Source of the DNA: Phoronis australis
Taxonomy: Eukaryota; Phoronida; Phoronidae
DNA length: 64,000 bases
Direction of reading: 5' to 3'
Assembly: GCA_002633005.1 (NCBI GenBank)
Contig: NMRA01000400.1
Coordinates: 62,001-126,000, forward strand
Shown here: piece after piece, positions 1 through 13,072 of the stretch
Numbering within the stretch: position 1 is the stretch's first letter
How the letters are laid out: each line of letters opens with the position of its first letter
Made by a program: the position numbers and the translations under genes
Notes under the pieces: generated by a model
Told to the model about the DNA's origin: nothing
The model's database searches: none
The model's input: the letters and a program-made list of their open reading frames with translations, nothing else

Positions 1-3000
1 AGGCACGAATGTTATAGATGTGGCCCCTTCTTCTGACAGCTTTTCTACGCCAGGAGGTGGCGTTATACGGAAGCGATGGATGATACTTGTGAAAAAGAGA
101 AACAGCTCCTGTTTTGCCAACTGTTGGCCGAGACAAACCCGAGGCCCTGAAAGGGAAGAAAGATGCCACCTTAAACAGGCTACTTTGTTTGATCATTTTT
201 ATCACGATAAAAGATTAGTTAATATATGAACATGTCAACAATTTTTATCATCAGTATGACAGTTTTACACCATATTGAAAACAAATGCACCAACAACGAC
301 ATTTCAATATTAGGCAAAATATCATCTTCAGACACAATAATCACACAGAATGGAGCACAATATGGTGCTCATTCCATCAACACTGGCAACACAGCATGGT
401 TTACTGAGGTCAAACTTCTTGATTGTGGCAATTACGATGTCCAACAACTGGTGACGCAGCTAACATATACGCACTCCCTGCTGAGCATACAGGCTGGAGT
501 TGTGATAGACAGTTGTTACTTGACAGATACTAGGTGCACCATGTTGTAAAGTGAGCAATCTGTTTATGGTATTCTGTGAAGTGGCAGTGTTGCCTGGTGT
601 GAGGCCATGAGTTCGAGTCCTACTGGGTCACACTGCTAAACCCTTGAGTCAGGTTTCTAGCTCCTCAGCTTGGTTTTAACTGTATGTCAATCAAACATAA
701 ATGGTTCCAGCTTATCAGCACAATGGGCCCACATGCCCGGCCTGTGCACGTCTGGTACAACATAGTATTCAGTTCTACTCAGTTTGACTATTGTATCTGA
801 GGATGATGCACGCCTAACACCGAAACTAATCTGGTGGCGAATTTGGCTTCTGCCCAGCCGTCATACGGGCAATTCCATGTCATTTTATAACCTGGTGAAT
901 ACTTTTGGCTTGCACTGTATGCGTCATTAAAACACAGCAACTGCATTACCTAAACCAAACAGTATCAGGCGATCTGACTCTGCTCGGAGGAGAGTGCCAT
1001 CTTCTCCTAAAAATCTCTCGGGTCGAAGCATCTCAGGTTCAGGAAACGTGGCAGCATTGTGATTTACCGAATACAGGTTACAAGAAATCTGAAAAGAGCA
1101 ATTTATTATCTGAAAGTTTCATGTAAATCAGAACAGTCATTTCTGAGATATGATGTTCCAAAATTACCCAAATTTGGACAATTTATAGTATGATCCTACA
1201 TGTTGCCAATCTGTTATTGATTGGGTTTCTTGACCACGATTGTGTTTAAAAAGTCCAGTTTAGAAAAAACGTACAGTTAATAGTAAACATATCTATTCAA
1301 GGCCTGGTTAAAACTTTTGAGTCTTACCAAGGCCGCAAATTTGACATATTAAGTGACCACGCCTCGGTAAATTGCACACATCCTGTTTTAAAAACTGGAT
1401 ATCAATTAACATATACCGTAGTCACAATTCCTAATGCAGTCAAAACCATGAGACCTACTACTTGTCCCTTGGTGACAGGCAACCCCATGACTTCTGTGTC
1501 TTCTAACACCAAGTGCATGGGAGTCAAGGGCACGACACTGGAGAGGCGCTGGATCTCAAGAAGTACAGCCTCTGTGTATGGCAGGCGATGCCTCTCTGTA
1601 AGCAGATAACGTCAGCTTTAGGTTGACAAGGGTGTGATTTAAACCTGTACTAGACATGCTAAAGATGACATCAAGCCACCTGCAGTCTTTTTATTTGCTA
1701 AAGGTGGAACATTTTTGGTAATAAATTTGGTAATTTCAGTAATGTTTTGAAAGGCTTTTCGATTCTGTTTAAATTAGCTGGATAAACATTCAAAATAACA
1801 AATCTTCAAGTGTGACACTGTGAGAAAGTTGCACAATGCAAACACAAGGAGAATCACTGTAAATATTAGTTTAATTACGAGTTTTGTCATCATAGCTCAT
1901 GTCAAAAGTTCCAAGTGATCAGTGAAATGGGCCCACATGCACGGCCTGCACACATCTGGTACAACGTGTACCAGACCGCCTGCAATTATCTTTTATATTG
2001 TGTCAATTGTTATGTATTGGGCAATATGTTACCTTGAAGAGATGGCAGTTGACTGTCACTGAAAACTGTGTCCAATTCCTTCTTGACCTTTGCCTGAACC
2101 TCTTGATGATTAGCCATATACACCATTGCCCATTGAAGTGTTGTAGCAGTTGTCTCAGATCCTGCAAAGAACAACTCAAAAAGCACGTGTCTGAGTTGTT
2201 CCATGCAATAGCCAGAATTGTCCGGATTAGACTCCATGCCATCAAAATAACCGTCGATGAAGTCACGTAAGTTGTCTGGATCGTACGAAATTTTATGCTC
2301 GTTTATCTCTTGTTGACAAAAAGTAAATAATTTTTCGCAAAGCGAATTCATTGTCTTCTTCCACCACTGTACTTTGGGCAGCCATTGCAGATACCACTGG
2401 AAGGCACCAAAGGGAAGTTTGGGTTGGGTCTCGCAGAATTCACGTATGGTGTCGAGCAAAGATCTGTCATTAAAATGGATATACGTAAAGCTACAGCAAT
2501 GAAATATAGGCCGCACAATTGGTCTCAAATAGTTCTTTTGTCAAAATGGATATGATTGCTGATCTCGGAAGGAACTGACCATTTGTTAGTGATTGAGACA
2601 AGGGTCTACAAGTAGTGTTGCCATGACGTGTCGATTTGATACCAAACATGATCTTGAGAAATAATAAACTGTCGGTTCCTTGAAAAATTAGCGAGAGCAA
2701 CGTGAGCACGTTAATATGCATCCAATATGTGAATCGAATAGTGGAGGCCAAAAACGCTGACTAAAAACAGTTGACAAGAGCAACGCAGAGCGCTGAAATG
2801 CGCCCACGAATGCACTGCAAATGGTGTGCTTCTAGAGTTGTTTATTATCTATCATAAAAATGACCACTAGATGGTGCAAAATGTCCAATCCATCTGCAAT
2901 TAATGGAACATGCCATCGCTTCTTCAATAAAAAGCTATTAAATAAATTTCATAAAAATCTGACAAAGAACTTCAGAGAAACAAAAGAAAACAGAAAAAAA

Positions 3001-6000
3001 TGAAACTGCCACTAGGGGGCACAGCGACAGCCTGAAAGTCGTCATCTATTGTTATCTTCCTATAAATACAGTACTAATTAAAATTAAATAAAGATTCAGC
3101 TGTGAGTTTAGGAGATACACCTATGAGCGCAAAACAAAACCACCACTAGGAGGCGCCACAGAAGTCAACATCATCCTCGACTGTCCCCTTCACACTGAGA
3201 ACATATACGCAAATTTTCAAAATCATCCTTAGAATGGTTGATAGACGGGTGGGTGCCAAAAACAGACTGGAAAACTGCAAAAATAGCCATTAGGTGGCGC
3301 AAAATACCTCAAATCCATCTGAAAAAATCCGTTACTTCTCTAATAGATGCCATTCCAAATTTATGAAACTCCAATGAGAACCTTTGAATATACAGAGATA
3401 AATGTAAAAAACTAAAATTGCCACTAGGGGGTACACTGGTGAAAAAATCTGTGTGAAAGTCATCGTCGTCGTCCATTGCCAACATCATATAAATGCACTT
3501 GCTAAATTTAGTAAAGATCCTGCAAATGGTTTAGGAGATACAGCCATGGGCACAAAAAAAACAACAAAACTGCCACTGTCAAAGGCATCGGAAAATCATC
3601 GTCAGCCATCCTCTTCATAGAAAGAACATACATGCTACAGCACACATCACTAATTTTTGTCAAACCGGTCGGAAATTGGCCGACGACCAGCCATCTAGCC
3701 GACCAGCAGCCAACCAACAACGGTTAGCTAGAAGCCGTCTGCTGAGTCGCCTGTGCAGTCGGCACTTGGGTCGGCAAAGCGGTTGCCTAGCACAGACAAC
3801 CAATTTGGAAAATGCGTGTCCTTGGTCGGCAATTACCATTTTATGACTTAGCGGGTGAACTTTGGCCAAACAAACATTTAACTGCTCGCTGTTCATTCAC
3901 CAGTGGCCACTCCGCGGGTCTTGACGTCGGTTTATCAACGTTTGTTTAACTATTGAAAGGTGGTAAAATTGAATCAACCTACAAATACTAATTGCCTGAA
4001 ATTAAACCAGCGTAAACGTTATGTTGAAATGCTGACGGTGTGATAAAATCAAAGTAATGTAAAATGATATCGCGGAAACATAATTTTGAACTCTAGATAT
4101 GAGACTAATTCTTATACAATATGCATAAAAAATATCAACAACCAAGAAATTTGAAAAGTTACAGTAAATTTGCATAAAAATCAGAATACAACGCAGGATG
4201 TTTTACGACCTTAAGTGTTTTTATGCCCGGGAATGCTCATCAGTATCCCGCATTGGCCGCCATCCATTATTGCACTTGATCATCACTTTATCACACTGTA
4301 TATTGCGCTTTCCCTTTGATAATTATTGTGTATTTTTGTACAATTTCTTAATAGGTTGGTACAGCAATAGACCAAAAGTTTATTTTTGGAGCAACATAAA
4401 CAATGGTTTGAACATAGCGCAGATATTAAGATCATAGGCGTATAAAAACGGAAGAATGTGATAGGTTTATAGTATCAGCCATGATCTGAATGTTGTCATT
4501 TTTAGAGTAAAAAAACATTTCGAAGTTAAAGCATTCCTATCTAGCCAGCTAGCTGTATGAAGACTATCGTCAAAATACAGAAAGGTGGCACTGCGTTTTG
4601 AGCTCCCGGACAAACCTCGAAATTGCACACAGCCCGGATAGTTACGCAAGTCACCTCGTCATGAGCTCAAGACAGGCGGGTGTGCATGCAAAATCTGGGA
4701 GTCAATTGACACTCACCTTGTCCGTTACAGCCGTTTAAGCGAAAAATATCCAACGTCATTTTCTAGCATAATTATCTGCCTTTCGTAACATAGAAAGGTA
4801 CATGTATGTCGCAGTATTGAAAGGAGTACATTTGTGACACGCGCCACTTCCAGATTTTTTCAATATCTTCCATGAGATGATGACAAAATAGCCGCAAAAT
4901 TTGTTCTAAAATTCGATTTACTGGTATCAAAATTCTAAAAACTTATAATGAAGAATCTGGGAAAAAGAAACTGGCTAATAGGTGACGCAATATTTCATTG
5001 CGCCGAAAGCCAAAGCAAAAGATCACACCACAATGTTAGCAGCAGAATAACGGTTGAAAACCAGTTCTTGCGACACCGGTAAAAAATTTAGATTACTCAA
5101 GGAAGAATTTATTTGGTCAGTTTTTACCCACATCGGCACAAAGTTGTATATTTAATTTAGTAAACAGCTTCGCACCAAGGCTAGAGCCTTCCGAGCCCGT
5201 TGGAATAAGAACACAAAACTTCGCGTTTTGCGTCTACTCCAAGGGGTAAAACTCTGAAAATAAAATCTTCAAAGTAACTCGGTACATGTAATCCTAAAGA
5301 AAAGTTCCCAGGTAGTCTGCGTTTTCATATAAAGCGTAAAAATGATTAACCCAGTGATTCGAAAAGAACACTCTCGCAAACGAACACACATACAATTTTC
5401 AGTTCTATGACACAGTTAAACAACTTGTATAAGTTTATTGCATCGATTCTAGTGGTCACCAGTGCAAGTCAAAAGTCTTAAGGGGGCGTGATTTCAAACC
5501 TTTGGCATGAATCAATGTTTTAAAAATTGATTTCGGCCGACGTTTGTTCATCAACAATATAGACAGAACAGTTACAGACACTGACCGCTTTTGTTAACTT
5601 CTTGTGGCAATGATACAAATATTTTTTTGACCATCATTGATAACATGTTTTACTGAGATGAGGTATGATTTAATATGTATGCCTAATACTGTATGCGCAG
5701 ACCCGAAGCTTGAAACGTTCTCTTATCATCCCTTGTAATTCTGTGGCAGTTGTTTCTTTTATCTGTTGGTTGATGAACGCACGTGCGGTCTTCAAATGTA
5801 CAGTGTAGAATCTGGACTATCATAATTATGTTTTATTTCATGTTCTTTCCAAATTTTAATGTCACCGATGCATGGAAACGGAATGTGCAAAGCTAGAATT
5901 GGTTGTAGCCTCAACAGTGGTAATTCCGTGTTTGATGTCAGAGTGTAAGTTCCTGGAAATTAAAACCATATGATTTCGAAGATAGAGCCTTCCAACTGAG

Positions 6001-9000
6001 AAGTCCGAGGGTTTAGGGCATACAGGACCGTGTATTTTGCGTCTTTACTGCAAGGGTTAATACTATGAAAATAAAATCCCACAGTAAGAGCTCTTCGGTG
6101 CAACAACCCACTCACTATCCCATCATCATAGAAGACCCGTGAAGAACATTAAAAACGCAAAATATGCAGTTTAGCGTAACACAAACAAAAAACAAGAGTG
6201 GGCAAAGACTATCAAAAATAGCTGTGTTTACAAAATGACTACGACGTTGGATTGACCGGGAAGCAGCCAATCTAATGCAACTTGTTAATGTCACGAGTTA
6301 AAAGATCAAATGTAAAGAATACTTTCACGTTTTGTTTTCCAGAACTTGGTGCCTTGTCCACAATCCAATGTTCAATATTACCGCTTGCCTTCAACCAACA
6401 AATTAGTGGTGAGCTCATGTAAGGCAGACACAGTAAAACTAGGTTAATTTATTTGACCCTGTGCATAGACGAATATGCATCTGCATACAAAGCAGTATCA
6501 GCCTGACGACCTATTACGCAACTGCTACTCAAGCCTAAGATAGCAGCCCACCAGTGGGTCGGCTGATGGCCGGTCGGCAATTAAGGTCAGCTGGGAGGTC
6601 GCCTTATGAGTTGGTACTGCGGGCGGCTGCTGCTCGGTTAAAAATTAGCCGTCGACTCTTAGCCGACTAGTCGAACAAAAATTTGTGATGTGTGCTGTAA
6701 TTTTCACAATCATCCTTAGAGCGGTTTGATTGATAGAGAGGTGGACGCCAAAAAGCAGACTTTAAAACAGTAAAATTGGCCACTAGGTGGTGCAAAATAC
6801 CTCAAATCCATCCGAAAACAGGAGGATAGCGTCATCTCACTAATAGACGCCTATATCCCAAATTTTGTGAAAATGTATTAAGGACCTTTAAAGATACAGA
6901 GGTAAACGTAAAAAATGAAATTGCCACTAGGGGGCGCACCAGTAGTCCCATTCCTGTGCAAGTTGTCGTCCTCCGTTGTCAACATCATATAAATACACTT
7001 GCTACATTTAATAAAGATCCTGCAAACGGTTTAAGAGATACAGCTATGGGCCCAAAAAAAACAAAACTGTCACTAGGAGGCACCACAGTAGTCAAAATCG
7101 TCGGAAAATCATCGTCAGCCATACTTTTCAGAGTAAGAACATACATGTCAATTTTCACAATCATCCTTAGAGCAGTTTGGTTACTACAGGGGTGGACGTC
7201 AAAAAACAGACTCGAAAACAGAAAAAAATGGCCACTAGGTGGCACAAACTTCGTCAAATCCATCCACAAAGGGAAACGTAAAAAACTAAAATTGCCACTA
7301 GTGAGCTTACCAGTAGTCGGATTCACCCAAAAATTTACTAATGCTTAAAAACATAATCTGTGTGTAACTTCATGATCGTATATTCGTGGATTTGGAGATA
7401 CAGCATCAGACGCTGAACACCGGACGCCGAATGGATGGACGGACAAGGATAACGGCATAATGTGCCCACAGTAAATACGTGAGCGCCTAGAAATCACTGA
7501 CTTGCCTGAGTAAGAAACAAGTGCAGACCAGTAAATGGTTCAAAACAAAACTTAATTCCTTAGACAGAATGTCGCTTTTAACAGTATTCGTGAAAAGTTT
7601 AGGTGACAAAAAACAAACAAGGAATCCATCCAAAATATCATTAACTAGAAATGTTTCAACTTCCATCTTTGATACTACACTGTAGGCATTCAGTTTCAAA
7701 GGATGGCCCATGTCAGACACAAGTTCACACCTGCCTCACAATTTGAGCCAGACATAAGTGCAACATAGACTTAAAGTGGCACTTCAAACTGCCATTCCTG
7801 GGAGAAATGAAAAAAAATGACTGCAACCAGACACTCCTCATAACAAAGTGAAATTGCCACAAACTTTTAAAAAGGTCGTGTTAAAACAAATCAACTTCAT
7901 CTCCATCATGGAGTAATTCATTAGAAAACAAAAGCTCAGCATAATCATAGACTGATGCACTTACCTGAATTTTTCATCATCATAGTCGAATCTCTTGCCA
8001 AACACCAAGCTGCATATAACATTGGCTACACTGTTAGCAAAATAATGACGGACATCAAAAGGATTCTCACTGTGCCGTTCAAACTCCTTCAAAAGACATT
8101 CGATCTCATCCTGAATGTTGGTTTCAAATCTTCTCTTTCCGAATCCAAATGTTCTGAGATTCTGTATTGAAAAACGGCGTTGTTCTTTCCATGTATCACA
8201 GTAATTACCATCCAGTATTCCTACAAACCATGCAACGGTGTTTATAAAGTCCATAATAAGGCATACAAAGTGAACACAAATTGTTACACCTGAGTGTTTA
8301 CTCAACATGTTTAATAAAAAGTTTCAAAACACCCCTTATTCAAGTGACTGTTAGGTAATTATGAAGCAAACGAACTTAGTAATCAATTTGTAATTTTTAC
8401 AGAAACCTCCTAAACACTGCTGAAATGTGCCAACTAACCATCAACCACAATTCATTTCTTACGAATTTGGTTCTTTTCTGATTGACAGTATTCCTTTTTT
8501 CATATTTGACTACAATTTAATGGACTTGCAAGGCTAGTTTTTACAATTTTGACACTTTGCGAGATTTGTTAAGAATTTGCTGGAATTGAAACAAATTTAG
8601 CGTCGAAAGTCAAAAAGAAATGTTTTTTTATTCATCATGGTTTAGCGCATCGAAATTTGACAAATTTCGATGCTACCATGAAAACTACTGAATGAATACT
8701 GTCATCTTACAGTACATGAGAAAAGAATACAAAACAGTTAATGAGGCAAGCTGACAATAAGTAAAAACTGAACTGTGGTTGATATGATAAGTACGCTCTA
8801 ATGGAAACACCCTCACTTCACTGAAGGACTCCACATCCATTAAGACGCCGGTGCACGCTTTGCTCATTAAATGATGCCACTATTTAATCGGTCAGACTTT
8901 GAAAATTGATTAAAAAACAAACATGATGATGGCATGCCGTTCAGTAAGATAAAAAGTTACATAATAAATCATGATCCATATGGTTTACTTTTGCGAAAGC

Positions 9001-10452
9001 TTTTCATGAAATTTGATGATGCCGAATTTGATATAGCGATGACACTAACGTTAAAATGATGGCTACCGCAAATTATCAATCTTGAAACGAGGGCAGAGAT
9101 GTATTCTATGGAGCGATTTTTAGTGAGTTCCGAAAGGCGCGTTTCACAAGTATGCCCAAGACCGTACAAGAGCATGCTAGAAAAATTGCTGCACTGCGAA
9201 GCTGGTATACTATGTTGAATTATGGTAGATAAGTCAATATTTCAATTTTACAGGACAACATTTTTCTCCGCAAGTGTCTCGCAAAAAGTGAACCAGTAAC
9301 GGAATGTGCCCATGTGGTTTTTTAAAGAAAATAATTTAAAATCAAAACAATATACCATGCCCAGTCTTGTTTCCAATCACTACTTTGTATTTCTCGTGTC
9401 TTCCAGCTATCTCGGTTCCTTTTGTAACAAGAACCTCCTTTATAGCTTCGTATCCATTAGCAACAATCATTTTCAGACTAAAACAGACAATAAATGAGTC
9501 AAATGATACTCTCAGAGCTGACTTTCAATTTCAACATTTTAAGCAAATTTAACTCGCGTAAAGTCGCTGGCCTTGATTTCAGCTAATGCCAAGCAGACAA
9601 CGGTGAGAATTAGACATTTTTGTAATAAAGTCACAAAAACACACAAAAAACTGTTTTGTACCTTTGGTCAAAGCTCATAACTTGAACAGGTCACATGTCC
9701 ATAAACCGAAAATTTCCCCGGAATCACTGCAGTGACGGCAAATTAACTAAATTTTCATTGCATTAATCTCCATATTGGGCACTAACATGATACCGTGTCA
9801 GTAATGGAGGCCGAAAACGACACTGCTTGTTGTCTAATCTTGGTGGTACAAGCCTTGGTTTCATTTCTTCATTGACTGAATGCTTCTGTAAAATGTCACT
9901 TAGTACGACTACTCACAGAGATTAAGCAATTTCTCTGCCCTGGAATGACTACAGCAGCAAATTTTTGCTGATTCATATGTGGCAGACAAAAGAAATTTTA
10001 TTTTCTCAGATGTCTCAACACAGTTAGATATCAAGAAAATCAAATTAGGCTATCGCTGGCTTGGTTTGGTATTTATAACAAACAGCCTTGGACTATTGCA
10101 GTGACATTATCTATTCTGCAAAGTAAATGAATAGTTTGAAGAGTTACCGTCTTGGTACAGATCAAGACGAAGTCATTATCACTAACCCAAATAAGTCTAG
10201 CATATACACAGAACCGCGATCCTTCGACAATGCATTCATGGCCTTCCCTGGGTGTTTCATCCAAATCTCGTTACCATAACCTGAGAAGAAATATGACAGC
10301 AGGATGCCACCGACATTCACGACAGGCATTTGTTTGCGTCCATCAGGCGTAGATTCCCGTCGCTTATAAAACATCCATACAATGACTGCAGTGATGGTAG
10401 TAACCAAACAAAGTGTCGTCCAGCTAAATCCGCTGGTAGCGTCCTCCATCAT
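1..10452 (-). CDS. Cytochrome P450, CYP2 clan; 7 coding exons, 3' end cut by window edge
   Basis: Heme-thiolate monooxygenase, expected on the ER membrane. Exons (minus strand, in order): 10452-10187, 9477-9356, 8220-7965, 2463-2033, 1595-1462, 1088-950, 146-1. All junction phases agree and give 498 residues without a stop; CYP2 proteins are about 490-500 long, so only the last few residues are off the window. Seen: hydrophobic N-terminal anchor (about residues 10-30), WKEQRRF in the C-helix region, I-helix AGSETT (315-320), K-helix EIQR (372-375), RPERF (425-429) and heme loop FGLGPRVCLG with ligand Cys454. The start is the first of two adjacent ATGs. An acceptor-like tract about 15 bases upstream hints at a 5'UTR intron. 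Intron 3 (2464-7964) is packed with repeats. The family is sure; the subfamily and substrate cannot be told. Confidence 0.93.
580..780 (+). mobile_element. tRNA-derived SINE, family 1, copy 1
   Basis: B-box-like GAGTTCGAGTCC at about 611-622 is followed by CACACTG, GAGTCAGGT, TAGCTCCTCA and, near the end, GGCCTGTGCACGTCTG. The same order occurs at 21660-21885. The A-box side is shorter than in that copy. Lies in the last P450 intron. Confidence 0.7.
1925..1990 (+). mobile_element. 3' fragment of SINE family 1
   Basis: ATGGGCCCACATGC and CGGCCTGCACACATCTGGTAC match the tail of the copy at 580-780. The end, ACCAGACCGCCTGCAA, matches the tail of the 21.7-kb copy. No tRNA-like head is present. 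Confidence 0.6.
3009..3022 (+). promoter_or_regulatory. CTCF-like motif in the tandem array
   Basis: CCACTAGGGGGCAC fits the degenerate CTCF core. It occupies the same place in the repeat unit as the motif at 6924. Confidence 0.35.
3636..6699. mobile_element. 3.06-kb non-autonomous DNA transposon with CAG...CTG ends and TA target duplication
   Basis: Ends CAGCACACATCAC (3638) and GTGATGTGTGCTG (ending 6697) are inverted copies, extending with one mismatch through AATTTTTGT. TA flanks both sides. Joining the flanks reproduces the uninterrupted tandem-repeat sequence seen at about 7130-7165, so the empty site is known. Clusters of GTCGGC/GCCGAC lie inside both ends (3660-3790, 6540-6670), a subterminal arrangement. 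Two internal stretches (about 5180-5260 and 5984-6070) share a diverged segment starting TAGAGCCTTCC. I found no transposase frame. TA duplication suggests Tc1/mariner-like mobilisation; this is inference. Confidence 0.88.
6924..6937 (+). promoter_or_regulatory. CTCF-like motif in the tandem array (full consensus match)
   Basis: CCACTAGGGGGCGC matches every position of the usual CTCF core CCASYAGRKGGCRS. It is one of several similar, same-orientation motifs at ~144-bp steps. Binding is not shown; the motif may simply be part of the repeat. Confidence 0.4.
7232..7245 (+). promoter_or_regulatory. CTCF-like motif in the tandem array
   Basis: CCACTAGGTGGCAC fits the degenerate CTCF core. It lies in the alternate unit type, so two of the three repeat variants have a full-consensus copy. 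Confidence 0.35.
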
Positions 10453-10994
10453 CTTTGTTAAAGTAATAACAAACTGAAATGAAATGAAATAAAATAACCC
10501 CACCTCAAAATATGGATGGGTGTCAAAATTTTATATGAACCAAACCGACATCCTCAGCGAAACTGCTGGACGTAGTGAAATACATTGTATAGCATAACCT
10601 AGTGCATTTAGTTCACAGTTTTCTGAAGAGCACTGAAGTATGTTTTGACAGGTGATGCACCTGGAAAATTGGATATCCACCCCTTCAGAGATTGGACTCT
10701 AAAAAAGAGACCCATTGGAAGGCACCTTCCATAAAAATGTCACCCTCTCAAAGGGTTTTGCTCAAAAAACACAAACCCATCAAGTGTTGCAGTTGAAGAT
10801 AAATTGGAGATGCAAATTACTCCCAGATTGACCACATGCGCCTTTAATCACCTACTCATCATGGCATTGTAACAAATAAAAGCTATACAGTACAGTGTAG
10901 CTGCGAGCCGCTAATGACAGTGCAGATTAACTAGACAGTACCATCATCTTAATTGGCCACAGTGGATGGTGGCCAATCCATAAGTCCTCCATAC

Positions 10995-11175
10995 GCCAGA
11001 AGCGCCAGGGGATATGACATACCAAGGGATATGATGTTAAATCCCCTGGCATGAGCAGTGTAAAAATGGCCAGTTGCCAAATTGGGAAACTTAACGTAGG
11101 ACTGTTTGAAAAGAGTTTGATTGCAGTATTCATTCGAACTGAGAAAAGTTAATAACTTCAACAGCCTCCTAACCC
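10995..11175. mobile_element. Diverged relative of the 12.8-kb foldback element
   Basis: ATCCCCTGGCATGAGCAGTG, then AAAATGG, AAATTGGGAAACT, AGTATTCATTCGAACT and GCCTCC follow the same order as the right arm at 12930-13066. An inner pair, GCCAGGGGAT (11004) with ATCCCCTGGC (11041), forms a hairpin. Confidence 0.6.
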
Positions 11176-12174
11176 CCTCTGTGCACAAAAGGTTGGGATG
11201 GTTCAGGAAAACTCGGATGGTGGTAAAAGTCAGACGAGTCTAGATATAATTATAATAACCTTGAATAATAGTAGGAATTTATTTGTCACCTCACTTGAAT
11301 TACAACAGAGTGTCTGGACATATCATATGACGCATATTCAGCACCCTATGTTGTTGTGTTGTCTGCTTTGTGTGTTGATTTTGAAAGTCTGCTGTAGTAC
11401 ACTCTCTTTTCCAAGTTATATTTAGGTGATTTTGTCCCATGTCATGTAATGCTCTTGAATTTACTTGACGCTTAATACATCAATATGCTGTTTTAAGTAT
11501 TACTTGCAATACAAAAACATACACAAAGCTTGATTTGATAAAATGGGTGTCCAAATTTCCCCTCTAACTTTTAGTATATTACGGAGAAATTCAAAAGCTT
11601 TTCTTGGTGCTTATTTGAGAGATTTTCAACCGTATTCATGTGATGACCTTCTGTGTTAAGAGGTCAATTCACAACTTAAATTTTCAGCAACAGCGATGCT
11701 GCTTACCATGCGTGCTGTACACAGATTGGTAATGGAGGACATACTTTTACGTCACTTATGTAGCCTGGACATGATGACTTCTCAAATTTTATTACTCGCG
11801 AAAGATGACACAGATAACTAATACCTTAAATATTTTTGAAATCATAAAGAACTATTATATATTTTGTCTGAGTTTTACCTATTCAGAATTTGCCGGTTTG
11901 AATTTCCTCAAGATGCTCTGTCCGACTTTCACCACCTGCGACCGAATTTTCCCCATTTTGAACATTGTTTCTTCAAAAGTCGAAGGCGTTAAAGCTGAAC
12001 TAGTAAAGAGTCTTGTTGGTTAATTTCTCAAAAGATTTGCAAATATGCCATGACATATCAAATGTTATTAACTGACACATTAACCTTCAGTAGCAGATAG
12101 GTTGAGCTAAGTGGTGTTGTAGAATATGCTTTCGGTGAATCACATGAGCCCCTGTTAGCCAGTCGCTAACAGGA

Positions 12175-12375
12175 AATTGCCTATTAGCTGAATGGTTAGC
12201 ACACTTGCCGGTTTTGTGAGGGTCGCTAGTTCGATTACTGGGTCGAGTAATCTTGGCTAGTATGTAGTGAAAAATCACCTAGTCCAAGCTTGTAACCCAG
12301 CATCTCAGGTGTCCTAACCAGTCGACCAAAGAGCAATTGCCCATAGGCGAGTGGTTAAGACAGGCCTTTACATAA
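12175..12375 (+). mobile_element. tRNA-like SINE, second family
   Basis: TAGCTGAATGGTTAGCACAC is A-box-like and GCTAGTTCGATTAC is B-box-like about 30 bases later. A second, partial head (GGCGAGTGGTTAAGACAG) follows near 12345. No cloverleaf can be closed, so it is a relic rather than a tRNA gene. Confidence 0.5.
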
Positions 12376-12780
12376 GCACACTCACTGCAGATTGACCACA
12401 GCTATTATTACACTCTACAGTGGTTTCATCAGGATTATCCTCAATTTGCCCTTCTTAGAAATACGAGTCATGACACTGATGCCATCATCATAGACATAGT
12501 TTGACAATTTAATCAGTAAGAATTCGCTTTCGGGGATGGCCACCATCTCTACCTTGGCCACTTGAGATGGTAGTACTGTCTATTGATTGAATTGCCTTTA
12601 TTGTTCCAGAACTCAGAACTACAGAAGTGCTAGAGAGTGAGCACCGTCCTACTGGCACATAGGACAGAGCTCCTATAGGTGCTTCATACGTTGGATTAGC
12701 TTTATGGCAATCACTTATGCCTTTTGCACTGACTAAAACATCAGTCACACAGTTATAAATACCTTTTGCTCACAAAGGAA

Positions 12781-13072
12781 CACCTCAGGAGGCCATTGAT
12801 GTATATAATTCCTTCCAACTCAAACAAATACTCCCGTTATCAAACTTTTTCTTCGAGCAGTCCATCGTTCAGTTCCCAAAATTGGTAACTCACCATTTTT
12901 AACACTGCGCGCCAGGTCGCATTACGTCACATCCCCTGGCACACGCAGTGTTGAAAATGGTGAGTTACCGATTTTGGGAACTGAACGAGAAGCTAGTCGA
13001 AAAAAAATTTTAATAACGGGAGTATTTGTTCAAGTTGGAAGGAATTAAATACATCGACGGCCTCCAAAGGTG
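12781..13072. mobile_element. 292-bp foldback (long inverted-repeat) element
   Basis: The arms of about 115 bp (12781-12900 and 12950-13072) are inverted copies with a few mismatches. Reading inward they pass CACCT, GGAGGCC, GATGTAT, AATTCCTTCCAACT, AAATACTCCCGTTAT, CAGTTCCCAAAAT and CACTGCG. The loop holds a GCCAGG/CCTGGC pair. No coding content. Such long hairpins are typical of MITEs. Confidence 0.9.

Larger units (their letters stand above)
2864..7345. repeat. ~144-bp tandem array (three-step higher-order unit ~430 bp) in P450 intron 3
   Basis: CCACTAG-like cores start at 2864, 3009, 3143, 3287, 3421, 3573, 6780, 6924, 7070, 7232 and 7295. After removing the inserted 3062 bp (3638-6699), the spacing is 134-162 bp apart from the last step. 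Three variants alternate: one followed by GCAAAATACCTCAAATCCAT, one of form GGGGGC, and one of form GGAGGC after an A-rich run. Longer matches tie whole units together, for example GGAGATACAGCCATGGGC at about 3533 with its near copy at about 7033. Confidence 0.88.

Noticed and set aside
6956-7348. 130-codon plus frame and 113-codon minus frame
   Set aside because: Both run over the ~144-bp tandem array; no domain is seen.
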